Source: Hsuehochloa calcarea
Taxonomy: Eukaryota > Streptophyta > Magnoliopsida > Poales > Poaceae
NCBI GenBank assembly: GCA_036346395.1
Contig: CM070604.1
Location: 36,545,662 to 36,609,661, forward strand
DNA: 64,000 nucleotides
Direction of reading: 5' to 3'
This document shows positions 48,592 through 58,892 of the stretch, piece by piece (the first letter of the stretch is position 1; every line of letters starts with the position of its first letter). The notes beneath the pieces are model-generated. The model had not been told where the DNA came from and made no database searches. It was given only the letters and a program-made list of their open reading frames with translations. Made by a program: the position numbers and the translations under genes.

Positions 48592-48953
48592 CACACAAAT
48601 GGACCGCCAACTAATGGTTGGTCTAACCGTCGCCAAATCGGTCAGACCGCCAAGGGTGGCCGGTCCGACCGCCCGAGGCAAATTGACCCACACCAAAAAT
48701 GTGCTTCTCTAGAATAAACGTTCCGCGGGAACTTCGGAACTTCCGCACACCGGTAGTTCCATTTATTAACGGCGGAACTACTGCACAGAGAATCATTTCG
48801 AAGGGAAATCGGTCGGACCGCCCACCACATGGCGGTCAGACCGATTTGGCACGGGTCAGACCGGTGACCCCTGGCGGTCAGACCGCCAGGCCACAGAAGC
48901 AATGCACTTTTAACTTTGCTCAAATGACAAAAACATATTTGCCCATTTGTGTG
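48592..48953. repeat. 361 bp fragment with both Sirevirus palindrome words
   Basis: Ends in the inverted repeat CACACAAATGG / CCATTTGTGTG (48592-48602, 48943-48953). Inside are several CGGTC-N-GACCG words, extended to GGCGGTCAGACCGCC near 48874-48888, and CGGAACTTCCG near 48739-48749. It is probably a scrap of a third Sirevirus LTR (U3) left in the CACTA element. Confidence 0.6.
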
Positions 48954-49149
48954 TATTTCCAACAAGGTTTCAAAGATGATATTCTCAACAAGTTGATAAC
49001 TCTAACAAGTCCGCATTAGCATCAACATTAGAGATGACAAGTCCATAACACATGACAATTCCACGTTGACATCTCATTACAATGGAAGAACAAGTCCATA
49101 ACACGTGACGCGTTTCCATGTTAACATAAAATTATAATGGAATACATGC

Positions 49150-52100
49150 TTAATTGAAATATAGTCCTTCATGATAATCGACGCACATATAGCTAGCTTC
49201 TTCACTGGGTGCTTCCTCCAGTCTTATGCCGTCTCCGAAAGGAGGCAACTCGTCAAATTGATTGTACTCTTCCTCATCCACGACAATCCTTCTTTTCCCA
49301 TGAAGAACTACGTGGCGGTTCTTATTTGCTGGGTCCGTTACATAAAAAACTTGAACAACTTGCTTAGCGAGTACGAATGGTTCATCCTTGTATCTGACAC
49401 GTTTGAGGTCCACAGTAGTGACGCCGTACTTGTCGACCTTCACGCCCTGCGGAAGCTTAACCCAATGACATCGAAACAAGGGGATCTTGAAAAGTACATA
49501 GTCGAGCTCCCAAATATCCTCTACGAACCCATAGTACGAGTTCAACCCGCGTGCCCCCGCGGTATTGAACCCCTCGTGAAATGCATCTATGCAGACACTG
49601 TTGTTCTGGACTGTGCTCTTCCTATCCTGAGCTACCGTATAAAACGTGTACCCATTTATGTCATATCCTTGCCAAGTCACAATTGTAAATTTTGGCCCTT
49701 TTGCCAACCATAGCAGCGTTTCATCACTTGATGACCTCCCAGTGAATCGCACCTTTAACCATTCGTTGAACCGACGATTGTGCTCTCTCGTTATCCAAAC
49801 CTCTGACCGGTCTGGATTCTGTTGGCATACCATGTCTTTGTGCTCGTCGATGTACGGGGACACTTAGGTCATGTGTTGCAAGACCGTGAAATGGGCCTGC
49901 GCGTACGTATCTAGATCGGGAGTGATTGCTTTCCTTCCGATGGTCCCGATACCCTCCAGTCTCCCCTCATGACGAGATAGAGGCACACCTATCGGATCCA
50001 CCTGAGCCATGTAGTCGACGCAGAACTCAATGACCTCTTCGGTTGTATAACCTTGATGATACTGCCCTCCGACCGAGATCGATTCCGTACGTAGGACTTC
50101 AGAATTCCCATGTATCTCTCGAAAGGGTACATTTGTCGTGGGAACACATGGCCGCATATCTTTATCTCTTTCACAAGGTGAACAATGAGATGGACCATGA
50201 TATCGAAAAATAACGGTGGGAAATACATCTCAAGATGACATAAAGTCGTCACCACCTCGGCCTGCAGAGCGTCGAGTCCTTCGGGATCGATGACCTTATG
50301 AGCAATTGAGTTAAAGAAATAACACAACCTAAAGATTGCCACTCGGACCTTGTTCAGCAAGATACTCCTAATTGCAACAGAAAGCATTTTTGCATTAGCA
50401 CATGACAATCATGAGACTTCATACCAATTAATTTCAAATCTTTCATGGAAACAAGTTTCTTAATATTGGCGGGGTAACCGGACGGAACTTTCACACCATG
50501 CAAGCTTTGACACAGTTTATTTCTCTCGGCCTTAGACAAAGTGTAGCAAGCTGGGGGAAGGTACGTTCGTCCTTTATCGGTCTCTTTCGGTGCTAACTCG
50601 GTTCTTATGTTCATATCAACCAAGTTACGCCGTGCGTTAACATCGTCTTTTGTTTTGCCACTAATATTCAGTAAGAGACCAATCAAGCTATCACATACAT
50701 TCTTCTCCACGTGCATGACGTCGATGCAGTGGCAAACTTCTAAGTGCTCCCAATAAGGTAAGTCCCAAAAAATTGAGCGCTTCTTCCAGATATTTTTCGG
50801 AGGGGTCCTTAATTTACATCTCTTTCCAAGCACAACATCGATATCCTTAACCATATCATAGACCTCTTTCCCACTAAAAGCCCTTGGAGCTGAACCCACC
50901 TCCTTATTTCCGTCGAATTGTTTCTTCATCTTGTGGTATGGGTGAATCCTGGGAAAGAACCAACAGTGACGTATATACACAGTTTTGAGCGAGTTGTTCA
51001 GCCATACACTCTCGGTACCATCTAAGCAGTGCGGACAGGCTTTCGCTCCTTTTGTACTGAACCCCGACAGGTTACCAAGGGCGGGAAAATCATTGATGGT
51101 GCAAAATAACATGTCACGTAAAGTGAAGTTCTCTCGTTTGTACGCATCCCATACTTGTACCCCTTCGTTCCAAAGTGCCACAAGATCTTCCAGCAATGGT
51201 GCTAGGTACACATCAATATCGTTCCCAGGTTGCTTCGGCCCTTGGATAAGTAGTGACATCAAAATGTATTTCTGCTTCATACACAGCCAAGTAGGAATAT
51301 TGTACATACATAGATTTACGGGCCAGGTGCTATGTCGGCTGCTTATGTTACTAAAAGGATTCATTCCGTTCGTACTCAACCCTAACCTTATGTTCCTCGG
51401 TTCCGCACCGAACTCTTTGAAGCTCTGATCGAAGTTTCTCCACTGGGCAGAATCAGCAGGGTGTCTGAGCTTTCCATCTTTCTTACGCTCCTCCGAGTGC
51501 CAACGCATCAATCTTGCCTCTTTTCGGTTCGCAAATAAGCGCTTCAAACGTGGGATCACAGGTAGATACCACAACATCTTAGCAGGAGGTCCTTACTTCG
51601 CCTTAGTAGTATTCTTACGCTACTATCGGGATGCTTTGCACACGGGACATACATGCATGTCTGCATACTCTTTATGGTAGAGGATACAATCGTTCGGACA
51701 TGCATGTATTCTTTCTACTTCCATTCCCAATGGACAAAGAATCTTCTTAGCTTGGTAGGTCGTGCTGGGCAACACGTTTCCCTCCGGAAGGATGTCAGCT
51801 AAGAGACCTAACAACGCCGTAAAACTCTTGTCGGACCAACCATTGCTTGCCTTCAATTTCAGCAGTTCAAGCACGATTGACAACCTTGTGTATTCTGGCT
51901 TGCAGCAATGGAACAAAGGTTTCCCCGAGTCCTCCATTAAGCCCTCGAATTTACAAAACTCTCTCTCACCGTAGTTCCCTTCCGCATCGCGTAGCATCTG
52001 ATCCAGATTGTCATCATGTGACCTATCCTCATCAAAAACACATTCCACACCCTGCATATCGTTGACTTTCTCGGCGATGTCGTCATTACTGACTTCCGGT

Positions 52101-52348
52101 ATAATCTGCTCTTCACCGTGACTGGTCCAACATGTATATCATTTTTTGAAACCCCTTCGTATTAAGTGATCTTCGATCTGCGCCGGGTTGTTAAACATTT
52201 TCATATTACCACAATCAATGTATGGACAGTACATAAATTTTATCCCCTTCTTCAACATATCCTGCTCGGCAGCTCTTCTAAAAGCAAACACGCCATTAAT
52301 ATACTCTTCACTCACACGGTTCTCAATGTACATCCAGTTTCGGTCCAT
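49150..52348 (-). pseudogene. TNP2-like CACTA transposase
   Basis: The main transposase, which cuts and joins the element ends. It starts MDRNWMYIENRVSEEYING at 52348 (transposase-associated domain). A TGA lies at 52139-52141. The same frame continues through CPVCKASR (TAG stops from about 51623) and a TAA near 51597 into the TNP2 core 50354-51577: LRHPADSAQWRNFD, NDFPALGNLSGFSTKGAKAC, CHCIDVMHVEKNVCDSLIG. One-base shifts near 50395 and 50070 precede the DUF4218-type part (LEMYFPPLFFDIMVHLIVHL) and the segment ending with a TAA at 49864. The last part, 49150-49863, is DUF4216-like (YDINGYTFYT, VVQVFYVTDPANKNRHVVL). Domain order and length are normal for the family; introns appear absent. Confidence 0.92.
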
Positions 52349-52544
52349 CTACACGTATACGCACGTAACAAATTAATTAGTGTTAAATTATATTAATAAA
52401 CCGCAAGTACCCTTCATAATGACCAAACACATTAGTGATTAGTCTAGAGCAAATATAAAGGGTTGCAGATCGTTACACATTAGTGATTAGTCTAGAGCAA
52501 AAATAAAGGGTTACAGATCGTTACCCTTCTCTCCAAAGTGGCGC

Positions 52545-52740
52545 AATGTGGGAGGAGGCAGCAGAGGTGCCGAAATGGGGGAGGAGGCAGCAGGGGTGAC
52601 AACTCAAAAGGGAATGGGTAGCAATGTGCATGAAAGGAGGCAGCAGCAGTAGGGTGGCGCAATGGGGGAGGAGGCAGCAATAGCAGGGTGGCCAATGGGG
52701 AGGAGGCAGCAGCAGTAGCAGGGTGGCGGCGCCTCAAATG
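52545..52740. repeat. GGAGGCAGC tandem repeats in the TNP2 leader
   Basis: Irregular repeats of about 30-55 bp built on GGGGGAGGAGGCAGCA and GTAGGGTGGCGCAATG. They sit between the minus-strand TATA at 52769-52778 and the transposase start at 52348, so are probably the transcribed leader, possibly with an intron near 52400-52500. Confidence 0.7.
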
Positions 52741-52768
52741 GAATGGGTAGGGGGCCTCTCGGGAGCAT

Positions 52769-52778
52769 CTATTTATAG
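52769..52778 (-). promoter_or_regulatory. TATA box of the TNP2 gene
   Basis: The minus strand reads CTATAAATAG directly inside the right subterminal array, pointing toward the transposase gene. This is the standard promoter position in CACTA elements. Confidence 0.7.
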
Positions 52779-52786
52779 TGCTTGTA

Positions 52787-53145
52787 TATCACAGACGGTT
52801 CTTTACAAGAACCATCTGTGATAAATAACTATCACAGACGGTTTATTAATACAACCGTCTGTGATACTTCACGGACGGTTCGTATAAAGAGCCGTCGATG
52901 ATGACACATAGAATCACAGGCGGCTCTTGTCTCCAACCGTCTGTGAAGTATCACAGACGGTTAGTATAAAGAACCGTCTGTGATGACTACATTATCACGA
53001 GCGGTTCTTACTAACAACCGCTGCGTGAAGTATCCTGATAGCTTGTATTAATAAATCGTCTGTGATATGTCCATATCATAAACGGTTAACGAAGAACCGT
53101 CTGTGATAATTTTATCACAAACGGTTCTCAAGAAACTGTCTGTGA
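52787..53145. repeat. right subterminal repeat array of the CACTA element
   Basis: About a dozen copies of TCACAGACGGTT and AACCGTCTGTGA, mostly as facing pairs, ending about 35 bp before the right terminus. Confidence 0.88.
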
Positions 53146-53182
53146 TGAAGCGTCTTCTATTGCCTGTTTTGTAGTAGTATCC

Positions 53183-53547
53183 ACTCCACGATTCTTCTCC
53201 TTCCTCCTCCTATTCTTCCCTTTCGCTCTCCCCCCTCCCAACCGAACACCATCGCCACTGGCCTCCTCCCAACTGCCGATGCTGCCGTTCGCTGCGCACT
53301 GCGCCGCCGCTTCCTCTCCCCACGTGCCACACACAACCTCCACTCCCCGCCCACCTCAGTCATCGCCCTGTCGTCTCCCCCTCCCTACTCCTTCCCTCTC
53401 AGTTCGAGCCGCCAATGGCGAAGCGAGAGTAAACGTTGCACCAACGACACTACCAGACTCCCCACGACCCCACCCATCTCCAAACTCCACACGCGCGCTA
53501 GCTCAACCGCAAAGGTCATAGGAAGAAATGGTAGATCGCGAAAAGGA
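53183..53547 (+). other. pyrimidine-rich leader, probable 5' untranslated region
   Basis: C/T-rich sequence with no stable frame, typical of a grass 5' leader or core promoter. Once the hAT element is removed it joins directly to the DUF7054 gene start at 54592. Confidence 0.4.
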
Positions 53548-53555
53548 CATTGAAG

Positions 53556-54573
53556 TAGAGGTGGGAGTCGGGCGTGCTTTTCTGGACCAGCCCAAAGCCC
53601 GACCGACCCGACACGGCCGAAGCACGGCCCGACAAGTGGCAGGCCGGGCTGGCCCGGCCCGAATGGTGGGCGTCTTGCGCGCGCAGCAAGCCGCCCGTCC
53701 GGCGACACGCAACCGGCAGCACGGTTGGGCACGGCGACCGCTCGCCTCCGCCGCCACCGCTTGCCGCCCACTCGGTGACCGCCTCCGCCCGCCGGTGGTG
53801 GTGGCACAGTGAGGATGGACTCTGTGGCCTGGTGGTGGTGGGGATGGGAGGGCCTCCCGCCGCGCTCCTCGCCTCCGCGCGCATCCTCGCCCCGCCGCCG
53901 CCTCCTGCCGGTCCGCCTCCCACCGAGCCATCGGAAGAGGGGCCGGCGGCCGAAGGCCACGCCGGCTGGGGAGAAGGCGGAGCACAGTTGAGCACGGGGT
54001 AAGGGGGGAGGCGAGGGGGTGACCGGGGGAAGGGGGGTGGAGGCGACGGGGGGGAGGCGAGGACGGCGACCGGGGAAGGGGGCGAGGCCGCGAGGCGAGG
54101 GGGCGACTGGGGAGCCGGGGAAGGAACGAGGCGAGGGAGACGAGGGGGTGGGAGCGGGCAAGGGAGACGAAGCGAGGGGGCGGGAGCGCCGTGGGGGCGA
54201 GGAAAAAGAGAGGGGGCAGGGGAGACGAGGCGAGGGGGAGGGAGAGAAACCGGGGGGGAGAGGGGGGAGAGAGAGAGAGTATCCGGCAGAGGGAATGACT
54301 AGTTCTTAATTAAGCGGGCATGAGAGGAATGAAGATGGCGGTCGCCACCACCATCGCCGCCTCCGCCGTCTATAGTAATTTTGGGTTGAACTTGGGCTGG
54401 CACGACCCCAGCACGATGGGCTTTGGGCCGTGCTTGGGTCTGACCGGAGGCGAAGTGGGCCAGCACGGCACGGCACGGTAGAGTGACCGGGCCGAGTCGG
54501 CGTAGCACGACACCGCCCGAAGCACGATGGGCCCGGGCCGGGCCGGCACGGCCCGGCCCGGCTCCCACCTCTA
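53556..54573. mobile_element. non-autonomous hAT transposon
   Basis: The left end TAGAGGTGGGAGTCGGGC and right end (reverse complement) TAGAGGTGGGAGCCGGGC are terminal inverted repeats. CATTGAAG flanks both sides (53548-53555, 54574-54581), the 8 bp duplication diagnostic for hAT elements. At 1018 bp and GC-rich, it has no transposase resemblance. Long open stretches inside come from base composition. 54000-54290 is almost purely purine on the + strand. Confidence 0.92.
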
Positions 54574-54591
54574 CATTGAAGTTCGAACTAG

Positions 54592-55226
54592 ATGTCAGAG
54601 AGGAAGAAGGGCCGGTCATGGCTCACCTGTTTGGTAAGGGCGGTCGCCAGCAGGGCCCTCCTCACCATCGCACCTTGTTGCGGTAGCGGCAGCGGCAGTA
54701 GCGGAGGGCGGAGTCTTCGGCTGGCCGTGCACCCGGCACAGGGATTGCGGTCGCGGCGGGAGGGAAAGACCCTCGCGCACTCAGCGTCTGATCCGGCGCT
54801 CTCATACGACACGCGCGTACGCCCCGCGCCGCTGGGGCTCTCCCCGCCATCCCTGCCGCCGCTGCTCGAGCGACTGCACACCTGCTTCGATGTCTCGTCA
54901 GCTCTGCCTCGGCCGCCTCCCTGCCCAACCACAACCCATGGGAGGTACAGTGAAATAAACGACACTCGCGTGTGCATGCCTCTACGCCTTTGGTTAGTTC
55001 TGCAGTTAATTGGGGGGGATGGTTTGGTGTAGGAGGCGAAGGTGGTGGTGAGCAGTGTGGGGCCGGTGAAGGCGATGGTGAGGCTGGGCGCTAGTGTCGG
55101 GGAGGCGATCGCCACTGTAGTGGAGAGGTACGGCGGGGAGGGGAGAAGCCCCCGGCTGGACCCAACCGTCTCGGAGGCCTTCCAGCTCCATCACTCCCAC
55201 CACTTCTGCCTCTAGAGTAAGCCACT
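54592..55226 (+). pseudogene. DUF7054 (At4g22758-like) gene, partial or damaged
   Basis: Start ATG at 54592 (MSERKKGRSWLTCLVRAV), open to about 54941-54971, with LSPPSLPPLLERLHTCFD near its end. A second exon begins after an acceptor-like TGGTGTAG at 55028: EAKVVVSSVGPVKAMVRLGA, then SVGEAIATVVERYGGEGRSP and FQLHHSHHFCL. This is the core of a small ubiquitin-like-fold plant family (DUF7054) of unknown function. A TAG at 55213-55215 stops it where the family continues; GTAAG directly after it looks like the next donor. No in-phase donor for the first intron is certain. It is the only host gene seen, and the hAT element lies 10 bases upstream of the ATG. Confidence 0.6.
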
Positions 55227-57241
55227 CAGCAAGAACTTCTCTTTCGTCGTTTAATTAGTGTTGAAGGTACTTCCATGTCTGAAGAATTTGTATCCGGTTG
55301 TAGACTCGTAGTAATCGGATGTGCTTGTAATTTTAATATTAGTGCGACATATCATTTCCACCAACCTCTAAAATTGCGGTGGTTTCAGACTGTGATGGTT
55401 AGGAATTTAGAATATATTATACTTAAAATATATCTATCTTTACTATTTAAATATTAAAGTGTGTGATCGTCAGTCCTCTTTACCCTTTTCAACGTCCGTT
55501 GGATCAGCAAGAGGAACATCGACAGTTTAGATCACGTCACTAAGCACAATAATGATTGACAACTCGAAGACTATAAATTTTTAAATCCGTTGCGCTGCAC
55601 TTATCATCCTTCTCCTCCTCGGCGTGCTTTGCCTTATCGCTGTCACCGGCTGTGGCGACGCCAAGTCGCATGGTGTCCATCACCCACCACATTAACTTCC
55701 CACCTCGTCGTCCTCTTAATCACCCTCTCGGATCCTCCAACCTCACCCTCAACTCCTCCGGCTCTGCCGCCCCCCCCCTTTAGCGCCGCAAACCGCATCT
55801 CCATTCCGCAGCAGCGGCGGCTTCGACGGTGGCTCACAGGACTTGAGCATGTCGAAGTGGCGGGCAAGGTAGGCATTCAGGGAATCGGCACGGGGTTGAG
55901 TGAAGGAGGGTTTGAGGCGGAGGAGACGAGGTGGGAGTTGGCCTGGAACATTAACAACTTGACTCGATTTGTGCTAACAGCTTGGAGAGAACTAAATAAA
56001 ACATAATAGATCAGCCGATCAAGTTGGAAAACAACCGTGTACATCAACTACCAAAGATGCTCAATCTTCATAGTTTCGGTACCATGTATTGTATAGTTTC
56101 GGTATCATGTATTTCTCCAGCATATCAGCCCTTACCAAGAAATTTTTTTCCGCATTGCAGAAAAAAAAAAAGGTTCCACTCATTCACAGAACGCGGCGCT
56201 CCTAATAATGATCTTGCGAATGGAAGCAATTATTGAGGCTAACCTTGAACAAAATTTGGGATGTTAGCACCATCAGATGGTACATGTCAAATGTTCGGAG
56301 AAAAGACTTGCGCTGTTCAGATGGAGGAACGGAGGCAATGATAAGCCTATAGCATGTTTTATAGAGACCTGTAGAAATGTCCTAGTTATCCATTAATTTT
56401 GTAAAAATATCGTTTTCTTGCCCAAGTCGCATTAGCACTATAGATTCAGCTCCTGTTGAGCTTGTTCCTGCTCATGATGAGCATATCTTATCTTTTGCTT
56501 TAGGCTGAAACCTTATGCATTAAATTGTTATTTCCCAGATGACATAAATAAAATAATGGTCTAAGTTGTTCTATTAAATACTTATCTCCTGCTGAATAGT
56601 TGATTAAATCTGCTTAATAGAACATATTGCCAGCAACATACCTTATTTGTAGTAAATTAATCTTGCATAGAATAAATATAGTAAACAATATGCTTGAAAA
56701 TTGAAAATATGTTGCCATGTCTTGCTAACAAAATATCGAACATATACTCTTGATATGTAATAAGCCACAATTCACTAGCTTGTAGTGCACGTGTGCGCAG
56801 ATGGCAAAAGGAAAACTATTTTTCTCACCGGCACTGGAACAAGCCTAGTCATATGTTGATCTCTGATGGACCACTTTGGCTAGAAAACACCATATTCCAC
56901 AAATAAGTACAGAATAACTTGAATCCTTAAACTTAGAGTCTATATAACACTATCATCTATCACAGTGATTTCTTAATTGAAGAACTTTGTAAGCATAATG
57001 TTACAGAGTTTGTATTGGTTTCACGCTGGCAAAATTGTACTCCTGTTGAAGTATGATTTCAAATCTTTGCTAAAACTCCGAGTAGATTTCAAGAAAATGC
57101 GTGATGCACACGCTATCACTCGTAATTTTATAGTTGGCGTGAAAAAGGCAGGAAATTGGATATGTGTGGGATATTGGAAGCTAAGAGGCATAGAAAAATA
57201 TTCAAAACACGAGTCATGGTAGACACCGTGACATATCCTAG
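55227..57241. other. flank between DUF7054 gene and second Sirevirus, nothing firm
   Basis: It holds one GC-rich open stretch (55590-56006, +, 138 codons, Pro/Ser-rich) and, in another frame near 55609-55650, a hydrophobic run LLLLGVLCLIAVTG that could be a signal peptide. I recognise neither. The rest is AT-rich with no gene. The last part (about 56977-57241) is also unrecognised. Confidence 0.3.
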
Positions 57242-58892
57242 TGAAGGACCGAAATGGCAACAGAGGGGGGTGAATGGTGCCTTAAAAATTAAGAACTCCC
57301 CTTTACTGTATTTAAACAAACCTACAAAGCCCTCTGGAAATCTCAAGAAGAGTGAAGCAAAATCAGAGAACGAAAACAAGCTTGGTCATTACACGTAAAT
57401 CGGAAGCTCGATTCTACCAATGTAGTTCCGCATCGCGTAGTTACGGGGTTCATCGGAAGTTCCGCCAATGATAGTTCGCCATAGACAATCGGAAGTTCGA
57501 TTGTCCCGACCAAGAAAAACGATCGCTCGGGTTTTGCCCAAAATCCAAATACTAAATCTTGAATGCTCTTCTCGGTCAAGTTTCACAGACATCATCCTAA
57601 ACAACATCTTGACCTTATGGAGAAGAATCGCAGACAAAGATTCATTAATCAAAGCAAAAACGGATTTCTTGAGTTTTAGGCAAGAACAACCGAAAACCCA
57701 CAATTTGCAAGATTCTTAGATTCTCGGCTCATGAGACTTTGAAGATATATTAGCAATATCAATAAGACTCTAGATATCAAGTTTCATGCCATCTCATAAG
57801 ACGAATCAAAAGTTTCATCAAAACCCTAACTATTCAAGAGAAGAACAGAGAGAAGAAGGGAGGCATAAACAAGAACCAAAACCTCAGGATTTCATTGATA
57901 GGAATCACAAGATTACAGAGGAAAACACAGAGGAATGATTACACAAGTTTTCAGTTCATCCTCTCCAACTCAACAAACTCTCAAAAAGCATAACAACCTC
58001 TCCAAAGGCTCTTTAGCTAAAGCTAACCCTAATTTTCTCTCTCAAAAAGTCTAACACTAACACCGGGGTTCACCTCTATTTATAGCCCTTGGCTAATGGG
58101 TCTCAACCCATTAAGCCCGCTACACCAAACGTAACCGCCTCCACTTGTGCCACTTTGCCAAAAGACCGTTTGCCCTTGCGCACCTTCTCCGAAGCCTCCG
58201 TACACCTTCTGTCCTTGACTCGCAACCACCTCAAGATTCACACCGTCTTGACACATCCCGACCGTTCGACCTCAACGCGCCTACGCCTAGTCCGATCACC
58301 TCGTGTCTCGCCACGACTTCGTCTCGATGTCCTGCAGTCAACACAGACAAAAACACATCACATAGTATTGCCCAATATCATAGCATCAATATTTGTACAA
58401 GACTCAACTTCATACAAACTCAAAATCACAAACTATCCTTCTCTGCATAGTTCTGTGCACAATCGGAAGTTCCGCACTTACCACTGCGGAAGTTCTGATT
58501 TCCGGAACGTCCGCACTTGTCAGGATTATCAGAAGTTCCGCGCTTACCATTGCGGAAGTTCCGATTATCGGAACGTCCGCACTCCCAGATTTTCAATTCC
58601 GATTTTCGTCACAGAGGAATACTCACGTCAGTATTATCGGACAAACCGCGTCCCCAGGTGCGGAAGTTCCGATTACCTCAACCAGAACACAAATGTCAGG
58701 ATAATCGGAAGTTCCGTTTTACCACAGCGGAAGTTCCGATTATCAGAAGTTCCGTTTTCCAAAACCGGAAGTTCCGCACTTACAGAAACAGACCAGCAGA
58801 AAACGCAGACGCAATGATTTCAATCACAAACTTCTCACCACAGCGTCAAATACTCATCACTCACACGGGGACCCTACTCACATGGTCTCTCA
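57242..58892 (-). repeat. 3' LTR of second Sirevirus
   Basis: The + strand starts TGAAGGACCGAAATGG, comparable to TGTAGGACCGTAAAGG of the other Sirevirus LTR, and ends GGTCTCTCA before the polypurine tract. The minus-strand TATA GCTATAAATAGAGG is near 58073-58086, about 0.81 kb from the LTR start. Palindromes CGGAA-N-TTCCG cluster at 58466-58786 and again at about 57400-57500. Confidence 0.85.
58466..58786. repeat. CGGAA-N-TTCCG palindrome array in U3
   Basis: About eight GCGGAAGTTCCGATTATC-type words, in alternating variants. They occupy the same part of U3 as the CGGTC-N-GACCG array of the other Sirevirus. Confidence 0.82.

Larger units (their letters stand above)
34452..53179 (-). mobile_element. 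En/Spm (CACTA) transposon, carrying a nested Sirevirus
   Basis: The left end is CACTACTACAGAAAAGC. The right end, reverse-complemented, is TACTACTACAAAACAGGC, so the first base of that terminus is mutated from C to T. TCC flanks both ends (34449-34451, 53180-53182), the 3 bp duplication expected of CACTA elements. Subterminal repeats (TCACAGACGGTT and its complement) fill both ends. Without the nested Sirevirus it is about 10.8 kb. It encodes TNP2-like, TNP1/Transposase_24-like and ULP1-like proteins, all on the minus strand and all broken. An alternative is two fused CACTA elements, since a third subterminal-type array lies at 48345-48580. Confidence 0.85.

Noticed and set aside
49171..49713. 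180-codon open frame on the + strand
   Set aside because: It lies wholly opposite the DUF4216-like end of the TNP2 gene, shows no family resemblance, and is explained as the antisense shadow of that coding region.
53385..54161. 258-codon Pro/Arg-rich frame on the minus strand, and several overlapping frames
   Set aside because: The stretch is very GC-rich and lies across the end of a hAT element; long frames on many strands at once are expected from composition. No domain is seen.
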